Positions 1 through 7,114 of a stretch of 64,000 nt of DNA are shown one piece after another (within the stretch, counting starts at the first letter, position 1; every line of letters begins with the position of its first letter). This DNA comes from Thiobacillus sp. Lineage in GTDB: Bacteria; Pseudomonadota; Gammaproteobacteria; Burkholderiales; Thiobacillaceae. The stretch lies in assembly GCA_016124745.1 (NCBI GenBank), contig WGNC01000021.1:1-64000 (forward strand), read 5' to 3'. The notes below the pieces were generated by a model, which saw only the letters and a program-made list of their open reading frames with translations, had not been told where the DNA came from and ran no database searches. Both the position numbers and the translations under genes were made by a program.

Positions 1-96
1 CAGCTTGGTGCGCTCGACCTCGCCGGTCTCCGTATCGACGCTGTGCAACTGAAACACCTGTTTGGCGATATCCATACCAATCACGCTATGCTTCAT
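1..96 (-). CDS. IS110-family transposase, N-terminal fragment
   Basis: Thirty-two codons are visible before the window edge. The protein starts MKHSVIGMDIAK, and the D of IGMDIAK is the first acidic residue of the RuvC-like DEDD catalytic domain typical of IS110 transposases. The following FQLHSVD and the ETGE segment also match the family N-terminus. A strong ribosome binding site, AGGAGG, sits at 104-109, so the start at 96 is secure. The rest of the gene, including the C-terminal serine-containing domain, lies outside the window, so intactness cannot be judged. Confidence 0.85.
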   Translation of the reverse strand, partial: MKHSVIGMDIAKQVFQLHSVDTETGEVERTKL

Positions 97-232
97 TTCG
101 GATCCTCCTGTTCAAGTGGTGGGTTACGACATTTCCACTTTAGCACGCAGATGCCGTCGCAGCGAGGATCCATCCAGTCTCTTCCTGGCTACCAACAGCG
201 CCCCGTTGCCGGGGGGAGGCGTCCATACCATC
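1..232 (-). mobile_element. IS110-family insertion sequence, 5' end only
   Basis: The window opens inside an IS110-family element, transcribed leftward. Visible are the transposase start (to 96) and its upstream non-coding end. A G/C-rich string at 211-225 reads on the minus strand as tggacgcctcccccc, like the subterminal inverted repeats I recall for IS1111-type members, and the outer end is placed about 7 bases beyond it. The exact boundary is inferred. The non-coding end of IS110 elements can encode the bridge RNA that guides target choice, on the side of the transposase gene that depends on the subgroup; I cannot fold or align it here. Confidence 0.6.
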
Positions 233-255
233 TGAACAAGTTGGTTTGCTGTGTG

Positions 256-341
256 CCCTTCGACTGCGCTCAGGAGATGGTTCGACTGGCTCACCATGAA
301 CGGAACCAATACTTTGCCGTTCGTCCTGAGATTCGAAGGAC
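256..341. repeat. REP-like palindromic repeat
   Basis: Two arms, ggttcgactggctcacc plus gaacgg (279-303) and ccgttcgtcctgag plus ttcgaagga (317-340), can pair around a 13-base loop. A related half-copy, cccttcgac then ctcagg, starts at 256. The TTCGACnnGCTCA/GAACGG pattern is a widespread dispersed intergenic palindrome in proteobacteria. It may act as a transcript end or simply be a mobile repeat. Its closeness to the IS110 end fits the known liking of some IS110 elements for REP targets. Confidence 0.55.
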
Positions 342-548
342 TTGTTCAGGTTCTCCTAAGGGCAACCCAACCATGGCATCCTGCCTGAGGCGCCAGAATT
401 TCCAGATGGCCCGCTTATCTGTCCGAAAGCTTGCAGAAGGTGCGCAACATATTTCATACAAATCTTGCGTGGTAACGCGCATAGAGTGGTCTTTGCTTGA
501 TCCTTAGAATCAACATATCTCAATAACATCAACAACAAGACGAGTTGG

Positions 549-625
549 CATCCCCTTTGCAATGCAGTCTTTGGTTTGCAAGCCAATGTGCTTTTTGAGT
601 TGTAACAATCTTCGCGAAAGGGGAT
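549..625 (+). promoter_or_regulatory. Inverted repeat overlapping the ribosome site of the cytochrome operon
   Basis: The sequence gcatcccctttgc at about 548-560 is nearly complementary to gcgaaaggggatc at about 613-625, which contains the Shine-Dalgarno AAGGGGA for the GTG start at 632. Pairing would hide the ribosome site in a stem with a loop of about 50 bases. Regulation by this structure is inference. Confidence 0.35.
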
Positions 626-631
626 CAATCT

Positions 632-1891
632 GTGTCACTCGTTTTGAGTAAAAATGTTCACGCCCTGTGGAAAGGGCTGATCGCTGTGAGCTTCATAGCA
701 GGCTTGTCAACTCCTGCACATGCCCTGCCAAGCTTCGCCAGGCAGACTGGCGAGGAATGCACGGCTTGCCATGTGGGGGGATATGGTCCACAACTGACCC
801 TTCATGGCATGAAGTTCAAGCTTGGCGGCTATACAGACAGCACTGCCGCAAGCCCCTTGATCCCTCTTTCGGCCATGTTGGTCGCATCGGCATCCAATCT
901 CAAGACAAAACCGGAAGACGGGCCCAAAACCGATCGCTCCATTCAGGAAGCTTCGGTCTTTCTGGCAGGCCGCCTGACCTCCAACATCGGCAGCTTCATC
1001 CAGGCCACGACATCAAGCGCTGACCACGGCAGGGTTTCTCTCGACAACGTTGATGTTCGGGCGGCCAAAGCCATCGATCTGAAAGGGCAGGATGCAATTG
1101 TTGGTGTGAGCTTTAACAACAACCCCACCGTTACCGACCCGTTGAATACGGTGCCAGCATGGCGTTTTCCATACATGACGTCGGAGCTGACCGGGCCGGG
1201 CTCCTCGCCGCTACTCGACGGGGGGCTGGAAATGCAGGTGGGGGGCATCACGGCTTACGCCTTCGTGAACGACTCAATCTACGTCGAGCTGGGCGGCTAC
1301 AGCAGCCTGCCGGACAGCTTCCTGAACACGGTCAATGTTGACGTCCCTGATCCGAAGCTCAACGGGGTCGCACCGTACTGGCGACTCGCCTACATCAAGG
1401 ACAACCACAAGGATGCGTATTCGATTGGTCTTGTCGGGATGAATGCAAGCCTCAGACCGACAGATGGAACAGGATCCGACAAATATGATGATATCGGAGT
1501 GGATGCAAGCTATCAGTTCCTTGGCACGCGCAAGCATATCTTCACTGCAAATTCGTCATACATCCATGAGCGACAAACCCTTGGAGCTACTGATTCCGGC
1601 AACAAGTACAACCTGGATCGCTTTGATATCGCAGGCTCCTATTACTACGACCAAACCTATGGTTTGAACGCCGGACTGTTCCGAATAAACGGAAATGCCA
1701 GTGACGCGGACAGCAACGGATACATCTTGCAGGCTGACTGGACACCGTTCGGCAAGGAAGGCTCTTGGGGTGCGCCCTGGGCGAACGTTCGTGTAGGCCT
1801 GCAATACACCGGCTATTCGAAGTTCGACGGCAGCAGTGCTAACGCTAGCGACAACAACACCACATATGCCTTCATCTGGACCGCGTTCTGA
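632..1891 (+). CDS. Cyc2-like outer-membrane cytochrome c-porin fusion
   Basis: A 419-residue protein. Residues 1-31 form a Sec signal peptide ending THERE at ...PAHA; the mature part begins LPSFARQTG and has one heme site, C43-T-A-C-H47, followed by a QLT/FKLGGYTD segment. From about residue 90 the sequence is rich in alternating aromatic and polar stretches, and it ends in phenylalanine, as outer-membrane beta-barrels do. A single N-terminal heme domain fused to a barrel, with the FARQTG..C..CH pattern, is the layout of Cyc2, the iron-oxidising outer-membrane cytochrome; related proteins also occur in bacteria not known to oxidise iron. The GTG start is chosen because AAGGGGA lies 7 bases upstream and it gives a complete signal peptide. 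It leads a cytochrome operon. Confidence 0.65.
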   Translation: MSLVLSKNVHALWKGLIAVSFIAGLSTPAHALPSFARQTGEECTACHVGGYGPQLTLHGMKFKLGGYTDSTAASPLIPLSAMLVASASNLKTKPEDGPKTDRSIQEASVFLAGRLTSNIGSFIQATTSSADHGRVSLDNVDVRAAKAIDLKGQDAIVGVSFNNNPTVTDPLNTVPAWRFPYMTSELTGPGSSPLLDGGLEMQVGGITAYAFVNDSIYVELGGYSSLPDSFLNTVNVDVPDPKLNGVAPYWRLAYIKDNHKDAYSIGLVGMNASLRPTDGTGSDKYDDIGVDASYQFLGTRKHIFTANSSYIHERQTLGATDSGNKYNLDRFDIAGSYYYDQTYGLNAGLFRINGNASDADSNGYILQADWTPFGKEGSWGAPWANVRVGLQYTGYSKFDGSSANASDNNTTYAFIWTAF

Positions 1892-1904
1892 ACGGGAGAG
1901 GAAC

Positions 1905-2285
1905 ATGAAAAAAGCAAAGAATCTGCTTCGAGGATGCGTGCTTGTTGGTCTTCTCTGGGCTGCCTTGATCAGGGTTGCCCCGGCAGACGATTCGGGCAAG
2001 GATGTGTTCGAAGAACAATGCGCCGAATGCCACAGTGTCCTCAAGGACAAGAACAAAAAAGGCCCCAGTTTGTTCGGGGTGGTGGGCCGAAAGTCAGGCA
2101 GCGTCGATGGCTATGAGTACTCTGATGCCATGAAGTCGGCCAATTTGGTCTGGACCCAGGAAGACCTCGACCAATATTTGACCTATCCGCGAAAGATGGT
2201 GCCTGGAACCAAGATGAAGTATGACGGGCTTGAAGCTCGGAACCAACGCTCCGCTCTGATTCAATACCTCGGCAACATTAAATAA
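1905..2285 (+). CDS. Periplasmic class I cytochrome c
   Basis: A 126-residue protein with a signal peptide (about 1-27) and one heme site, C39-A-E-C-H43, in the class I setting DVFEEQCAECH. The GPSLFGVVGRKSG segment and a distal methionine in the MVPGTKMKY stretch are hallmarks of mitochondrial-type/c2-type cytochromes. It should carry single electrons in the periplasm, plausibly from the outer-membrane cytochrome encoded 13 bases upstream. The ribosome site GAGAGG (about 1896-1901) supports this ATG over the longer in-frame extension that overlaps the previous gene. Confidence 0.85.
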   Translation: MKKAKNLLRGCVLVGLLWAALIRVAPADDSGKDVFEEQCAECHSVLKDKNKKGPSLFGVVGRKSGSVDGYEYSDAMKSANLVWTQEDLDQYLTYPRKMVPGTKMKYDGLEARNQRSALIQYLGNIK

Positions 2286-2296
2286 AGGAATTTCAA

Positions 2297-2731
2297 ATGA
2301 CCCGTATGCCTTATCTGGTTGGCATGGCCATGTCCGTCCTGTTGACCGCAAACAGCCAGGCAGCAACTCCGGACGACATGATTAAGTACCGAAAAAATGT
2401 CATGGAATCTAATGGCGGCTTGATGTCAGCCACCAATGCCATTATCAACAAAAAGGTCCCTTTTGATCCCCAACTAAAGGGTTATGCGCAGGCCCTCGCC
2501 TCTCTCAACCACGGTTTGTCCAGTCTATTTCCGGTCGGTTCACAAAGCCAGGACAGTGACGCTTTGCCAGAAGTTTGGACTAAACGTGACGAGTTTGAGA
2601 GCCGCGCCCACGATGCGGAAGCCAAGGCCACCGAGTTCGCCAAGGCAGCAGCGACGGGGAAGAACGTCGACGCGAGCTTCAAATCACTGTCCGAGGCATG
2701 CAAGTCGTGTCACAAGGAGTTCCGGAAGTAA
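2297..2731 (+). CDS. Cytochrome c' (class II)
   Basis: A 144-residue protein with a signal peptide (about 1-23, ending SQAAT) and a single heme site placed at the very C-terminus, C135-K-S-C-H139, the defining arrangement of class II cytochromes c'. The body is helical and alanine-rich, fitting the four-helix bundle. Such proteins bind NO or act as electron carriers or buffers in the periplasm. It lies 11 bases after the class I cytochrome gene, and its stop codon TAA overlaps the next gene's ATG by one base, so all four genes look co-transcribed. Confidence 0.85.
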   Translation: MTRMPYLVGMAMSVLLTANSQAATPDDMIKYRKNVMESNGGLMSATNAIINKKVPFDPQLKGYAQALASLNHGLSSLFPVGSQSQDSDALPEVWTKRDEFESRAHDAEAKATEFAKAAATGKNVDASFKSLSEACKSCHKEFRK

Positions 2732-3648
2732 TGAACAAGGCTCCGCTGCTTCTTTATGCAGGGCTGCTCATGTCAGCGGGTAGCGCTCTCGCGCAACCCC
2801 ACCTGGACATGGTTGCTCATGGTCAGGAAGTGTTCCGCATGGCCGGTTGCGAAAACTGCCATACCGCCCAACAGAATGGTAGTCAACCCATGGCTGGAGG
2901 TGTGGAACTAGGAACTCCTTTGGGCATTTTTTACACGCCGAACATCAGCCCTGACAAGGAAACAGGAATTGGCGGTTGGAGCGAGAACGATTTCCGGCGC
3001 GCGCTTCGCGAAGGCAGAAGACCTGATGGCGCGAACTATTACCCGAGTTTCCCCTATACCTCCTACACCAATCTCAGTGATCAGGACATTCAGGCGCTAT
3101 GGGCTTACATGAAGCAGGCCGCTCCGGTAAGGCAAGCCAACAAACTCCATCAATTGCCCTGGTATTTGCGGTTCAGGCCCTTGCTTACCGTTTGGAAATG
3201 GTTATTTTTCAAGCGTGGCCCCTATCAGCCTGACCCTGCCAAGTCGGTCGAATGGAATCGTGGTGCATATCTCGTAAGGGGACCTGGGCATTGCAACGAA
3301 TGCCACACCGAGCGTAATGCACTCGGCGGGCTCGACATTAAAATGGCATTAGCTGGAACCAATCACGGGCCGGAAGGCGTCCACATCCCCAACATAACCC
3401 CCGAACCCAATACTGGAATCGGAAAATGGAAAACCGCCGACCTTCTGGAGTACCTCAAGACCGGCCTGCGACCTGACGGTGACTATGTAGGCGGCCTGAT
3501 GGCGGAAATGATCGACAATGGATTGAAATACCAATCTGGAGTTGATCTCAAAGCGATTGCGACATATCTAAGTGGTGTGCCGGCCGTAAAAAATTTGGTG
3601 ATTGGCCACAAACGATCAAGCCACAAGTCGATGGTGGAAGATTACTAG
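2731..3648 (+). CDS. Di-heme cytochrome c, dehydrogenase-subunit type
   Basis: A 305-residue exported protein: signal peptide 1-21, heme sites C40-E-N-C-H44 and C188-N-E-C-H192, each in its own domain. Segments such as GIFYTPNISPD, GIGGWSENDF and WNRGAYLVRGPGHC match the cytochrome subunits of membrane alcohol/aldehyde/gluconate dehydrogenases, but no dehydrogenase gene is nearby, so its partner may be the other cytochromes here. A basic, tryptophan-rich link (about 150-165, LLTVWKWLFF) could touch the membrane. The start is taken at the ATG overlapping the previous stop; a longer in-frame form would break the signal peptide. Confidence 0.85.
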   Translation: MNKAPLLLYAGLLMSAGSALAQPHLDMVAHGQEVFRMAGCENCHTAQQNGSQPMAGGVELGTPLGIFYTPNISPDKETGIGGWSENDFRRALREGRRPDGANYYPSFPYTSYTNLSDQDIQALWAYMKQAAPVRQANKLHQLPWYLRFRPLLTVWKWLFFKRGPYQPDPAKSVEWNRGAYLVRGPGHCNECHTERNALGGLDIKMALAGTNHGPEGVHIPNITPEPNTGIGKWKTADLLEYLKTGLRPDGDYVGGLMAEMIDNGLKYQSGVDLKAIATYLSGVPAVKNLVIGHKRSSHKSMVEDY

Positions 3649-3709
3649 AGGCAAGCAGGATATCGGCCAAGACCAACAACGCCCTATAGCGTTCCCGCTT
3701 TGCGTGTTT

Positions 3710-3736
3710 GCCCCGGCCTGACCGGGGCATTTCTTT
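3710..3736 (+). terminator. Rho-independent terminator of the cytochrome operon
   Basis: The stem gccccgg/ccggggc (3710-3728) has a short loop and is followed by catttcttttt. It lies about 60 bases after the last cytochrome gene on the same strand. Confidence 0.8.
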
Positions 3737-3833
3737 TTGCCTCTTACTTTGTGAAAAAAAGGCCCGGCTGCTTACGATGCGATTACCCTTACGCGCCGTC
3801 GATTTTAGTTCGGCTCGTAAGTATTTGATTTTA

Positions 3834-3910
3834 TGGCGCGCCCGGCGCGATTCGAACGCACGACCCCTGCCTTCGGAGGGCAGTACTCTATCCAGCTGAG
3901 CTACGGGCGC
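3834..3910 (-). tRNA. tRNA-Arg (anticodon CCG)
   Basis: Read on the minus strand, the acceptor stem gcgcccg pairs with cgggcgc, a D-loop begins tagctcagctgg, the anticodon stem ctgcc/ggcag holds the loop with anticodon CCG, and the T-arm contains GTTCGAATC. The 3' CCA is encoded (3834-3836). All cloverleaf parts are present, 77 nt in total. Confidence 0.95.
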
Positions 3911-4056
3911 CTGGAGTCTGGTCGACTCTTTTGGACGGCGAAGCATAGCCGGTTTGCCGCCTATCGTCCATCCGCCGCGCACGCGCCGCCCTTTCCTGCG
4001 GGGGGCGCTTTCCTTATAATCCGTGGTTTTGATCCCTCCCCCCAAGGAACATTCTC

Positions 4057-4884
4057 ATGGCCGATTCGAACGCCAAGATGCCCCAAGCCACCCCGCAGGA
4101 AGTCATTATTTCCGTCGTCGCAGGGCTGCTTGCTCCCCTGCTGGCTATATTCCTGGTCGTCCAGCTGGTGCTGAGCATCCAGGAAAGCCACAAGCCGGAC
4201 GTCTCCAGCGAGGCCGCGCAAAAAGCGACGCTTGCACGCATCAAGCCGTTGGCGCAGTTGGCCGCAGTCGATGCCAATGCCCCCAAGGTCGAAAAATCCG
4301 GCCAGGAAGTCTATGACGCGGTCTGTACCTCGTGTCACGCTGCAGGCGCCCTGGGCGCGCCGAAGTTCGACAACAAGGGCGACTGGGGTCCGCGAATCAA
4401 GCAAGGCTACGACACCCTCATCAAGCACGCGATCGAGGGCATCCGCCAGATGCCCGCGCGCGGCGGTGACGGCGATTTGTCCGATGTGGAAGTCGCCCGC
4501 GCTGTCGCCTACATGGCGAACTCCGCCGGCGCCAGCTTCAAGGCACCGGAAGCGGCGCCCGCCGCGGTGGCTGCAGCTGCCGCGGCAACGCCGCCCGCGG
4601 CGGCAGAACCTGCATCGGCTGCCCAGCCTGATCCGGCCAAGGGCAAGCTCGTATACGATGCCCACTGTGCCGTGTGTCACTCCACCGGCGTGGCAGGCGC
4701 ACCCAAGGCAGGCGACAAGGCAGCGTGGTCTGCCCGCTTGAGCCAGGGCTACCCGATGCTGCTCGACCATGCCCTCAAGGGCATTCGTGGCATGCCGGCC
4801 AAGGGGGGCAATGCCGACCTGCCCGATGCCGATCTGGCCAATGCCGTGGGCTATCTGGTCATTGAAGCGGGTGGCAAGCTGTAA
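4057..4884 (+). CDS. Membrane-anchored di-heme cytochrome c5
   Basis: A 275-residue protein with one N-terminal membrane helix (about 19-42, without a clear cleavage site), then two cytochrome c5 domains with heme sites C90-T-S-C-H94 and C204-A-V-C-H208. Both domains share the repeated pattern GAPK...W..R..QGY..L..HA..GIR.MPA.GG, so they arose by duplication. They are joined by a low-complexity Ala/Pro linker (about 165-190). It likely carries electrons in the periplasm at the inner membrane, for instance to a terminal oxidase. The ATG has CAAGGA upstream. Confidence 0.9.
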   Translation: MADSNAKMPQATPQEVIISVVAGLLAPLLAIFLVVQLVLSIQESHKPDVSSEAAQKATLARIKPLAQLAAVDANAPKVEKSGQEVYDAVCTSCHAAGALGAPKFDNKGDWGPRIKQGYDTLIKHAIEGIRQMPARGGDGDLSDVEVARAVAYMANSAGASFKAPEAAPAAVAAAAAATPPAAAEPASAAQPDPAKGKLVYDAHCAVCHSTGVAGAPKAGDKAAWSARLSQGYPMLLDHALKGIRGMPAKGGNADLPDADLANAVGYLVIEAGGKL

Positions 4885-4909
4885 ACCACACTCGGCCCAG
4901 AAGACCAAG

Positions 4910-5005
4910 GTGAGAAACGCGCTCTTCCTGCTCATGCTCACAGCGACCTCGCTGCTGGCCTACGGCACGCGCGCTGTCGGTTTCATGGTCGCGCAGTCGC
5001 GCTGA
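4910..5005 (+). CDS. Small hydrophobic peptide, uncertain
   Basis: A 31-codon frame starting with GTG between the c5 gene and the zinc-ribbon gene. It would encode one short hydrophobic helix (NALFLLMLTATSLLAYGT) with a basic end. The only support is position (8 bases before the next start) and hydrophobicity; the ribosome site CAAGG is weak. It may be a small membrane protein or chance. Confidence 0.3.
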   Translation: MRNALFLLMLTATSLLAYGTRAVGFMVAQSR

Positions 5006-5013
5006 GCCCCGTC

Positions 5014-5778
5014 ATGGCGCCGGTCTGTCCTCATTGCGGAAGCGACCGGATCCGCAGTACTTCGCTGCATGCATACGATGGCATACGCCACATGTTGTGG
5101 AGCAAGCCACTGCGCTGCCGCAAATGCCACCATCGCTTTTTTGTATTCAGCCCGTTCAAGCCCCTGCTGTTGCTGACCGCAGTCGCTGCAATGGTCGGTG
5201 TGACCGCGTGGCTCGCGCTGGATCCGCATTCGGGTCTGTCTGCTCCGCAAGCGCCCGAACAACTGCCCCATGCCCGGGCCGCGCAGGGCGATGCCGAAGC
5301 GCAATTGCAACTCGGTTTGCGCTACGCCGAAGGCGACGGCGTGATCCAGAACGACAGGGAAGCCGCCAAGTGGTTTGAACTGGCCGCCAAGCAGGGTCTC
5401 GCAGAAGCGCAATATCATTACGGCCTGATGCTGCTGAAAGGACGTGGAGTGGTGCAGGATTACCACGCGGCCTTCAACTGGATCGAAAAGCCTGCCCAGC
5501 GCGGGTATGCCAAGGCGCAATACAGCCTGGGTGAACTCTACCGCTATGGCACCGGCACGCCGGTCGACAAGGCGCGCGCCTACCTGTGGTTCAACCTTGC
5601 AGCGGCGCAGGGCGTGGAGGCGGCCGCCAAGGCACGCGACAGCCTGGTATGGCAGCTGAAACCCGAGCAGATCACCGCGATGCAGGAAGAGGCGCGACGC
5701 ATGAGTCCTGCTGCTGCATCCTCCCCCGTCCCGACTCCGGCACCGACCGCACCCGCTGCAACCCCGGCCACCCCCTGA
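5014..5778 (+). CDS. Zinc-ribbon, single-pass membrane protein with Sel1 repeats
   Basis: A 254-residue protein. An N-terminal zinc ribbon uses C5/C8 and C35/C38; one membrane helix follows at about 49-67; then come about four Sel1-type helical repeats (about 85-215) with the A..W...AA.QG.A.AQ pattern, and a Pro/Ala-rich tail. Sel1 repeats bind other proteins; the ribbon would face the cytoplasm and the repeats the periplasm. No substrate can be named. It sits just after the c5 cytochrome gene but has no clear functional link to it. Confidence 0.75.
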   Translation: MAPVCPHCGSDRIRSTSLHAYDGIRHMLWSKPLRCRKCHHRFFVFSPFKPLLLLTAVAAMVGVTAWLALDPHSGLSAPQAPEQLPHARAAQGDAEAQLQLGLRYAEGDGVIQNDREAAKWFELAAKQGLAEAQYHYGLMLLKGRGVVQDYHAAFNWIEKPAQRGYAKAQYSLGELYRYGTGTPVDKARAYLWFNLAAAQGVEAAAKARDSLVWQLKPEQITAMQEEARRMSPAAASSPVPTPAPTAPAATPATP

Positions 5779-5839
5779 GCGGGGTGATTGTCGTCAAGCA
5801 GCCCCTCTGCCTCCAGGGCACTCAAGCTGATTCCTGTTC

Positions 5840-7114
5840 CTACGGATGCGCATGCAGGCCGTCTGCATCCACGTCCAGCGGCCACAACTGGTGCGAATCC
5901 AGTTTCAACCGGGCGAGCGCCGACAACGCACTCAACTGCGCCTGTTGCGCCATCAGATCCCCTTCCAGCGCCAGCCGGCGGCTGACCAACACCGGATCCA
6001 GGCTGCCTTCACCCAGGCTGTAGGCGCGCGCGGCCAGTCTTGCCGCTTCCGCCAGTGCCTTCGCTGCGCGATCGGCCTGCTGCCAGTTGTCCGCCTCTGC
6101 GACCGCCGCTTCGAAATCCGCGCGTGCCTCGTGACGCAGACGCTGTTCCAGGCGGATGGCCGCATCCTGCGCAGTGGCGGCGAGCTGTTCGGCAGCCTGC
6201 TGATCAGTGCGCCGCGCCTCCCCCGGCAGGGTCAACCCCACGCCCACGCCCAGCACATGCTCATTACCACCCATTTCATTTCGGTAGAACACGCCGACAG
6301 TGGGATCAACGCTGCGATGCTTGGCGAGTTGTCGCGCTTCGGCCTGCAGGACATCAGCCTGGCGACGCGCGCGGAACAACTCATGATTGTGTTCAAGCAC
6401 CGCGTTGACGTATTCGTCCACCGAGCCGTCCGGCTTCGCGGGATCAGGCAGCGCTGCGTCCACCGTCAGTGGCAAGCCGGGATACTGTGCCCGCAACCGG
6501 TTGCGTGCCTGCTGCGCGCGCGTCTCCGCCTGCTGCTGTTGCAGCCTGGCTTGTGCCAGCGCGGCTTCGGCGTTGACGCGCTCGGCGCGCGGCGCCTCGC
6601 CCAGCCGGATGCGCGCCTTTACAGTCGCCAGTTGCTGCTCGGCGAGCTCGATCTGCGCCTGCAACCGTTTCGACTGGCCGAATTGATTCAGCCAGTCGAA
6701 CCACAGCGCCAGCAACTGCCGCCCGGACTCGTGCAAAGCCTCCCCCAGGCTCGCCTCGGCGTGCGCGTTCAGCGCGCCGGCCAGCGCGCGGTCGGCCTCG
6801 GCGCGGGCCGGCATGCGGATCGGCCGCGACAGCGCCAATCCCCATTCGGTCTGGCGATCGCTCGGCGTCGTCTGGATGCGGCGCTGGTCCACCTCGGCGT
6901 CCACTTTCCATTCGCTGCGTCCTTGTTGAAGACCCTCACTTTTCAATGATTGCGCAGCGAACTCGCCGCGTGCCTGCGCCACCATGGACGATGCCCACAA
7001 CGCGGCTTCGGCCGCCTTGGGATCGGGCAGATAATCCGCCTGGACCGGGGTGGAAAACGGCAGCGCGGAAAACACCAGCGCCAATGTCAGGCTCAGTTTG
7101 TTCACGGCATTCAT
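5840..7114 (-). CDS. RND efflux outer-membrane channel (TolC/CzcC family)
   Basis: A 424-residue protein with a signal peptide (about 1-26) and two outer-membrane-efflux repeats built of long Ala/Gln/Arg-rich coiled-coil helices (for example 150-215 and 320-390). It should form the trimeric channel through which the RND pump encoded just upstream expels metal ions. The ATG at 7114 overlaps the pump gene's TGA by four bases. A longer upstream frame exists but overlaps the pump gene and lacks a signal peptide, so it is rejected. Divergent CzcC/CusC-type proteins are the closest recognisable group. Confidence 0.85.
   Translation of the reverse strand: MNAVNKLSLTLALVFSALPFSTPVQADYLPDPKAAEAALWASSMVAQARGEFAAQSLKSEGLQQGRSEWKVDAEVDQRRIQTTPSDRQTEWGLALSRPIRMPARAEADRALAGALNAHAEASLGEALHESGRQLLALWFDWLNQFGQSKRLQAQIELAEQQLATVKARIRLGEAPRAERVNAEAALAQARLQQQQAETRAQQARNRLRAQYPGLPLTVDAALPDPAKPDGSVDEYVNAVLEHNHELFRARRQADVLQAEARQLAKHRSVDPTVGVFYRNEMGGNEHVLGVGVGLTLPGEARRTDQQAAEQLAATAQDAAIRLEQRLRHEARADFEAAVAEADNWQQADRAAKALAEAARLAARAYSLGEGSLDPVLVSRRLALEGDLMAQQAQLSALSALARLKLDSHQLWPLDVDADGLHAHP

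Larger units (their letters stand above)
233..631. other. Non-coding stretch between IS end and cytochrome operon
   Basis: No convincing gene. The stretch holds a REP-like hairpin (256-341), then an A/T-richer segment from about 500 to 620 that probably contains the promoter of the cytochrome operon, and an inverted repeat overlapping the ribosome binding site of the first gene. Short open frames here lack ribosome sites and family features. Confidence 0.6.

Noticed and set aside
97-232. A specific bridge RNA secondary structure in the IS110 end
   Set aside because: The region is a plausible site, but I could not fold it, compare copies or see the other end. Only the possibility is reported.
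124-628. Several overlapping short frames between the IS end and the cytochrome operon
   Set aside because: No ribosome sites, no domains, and they overlap the REP-like hairpin on both strands.
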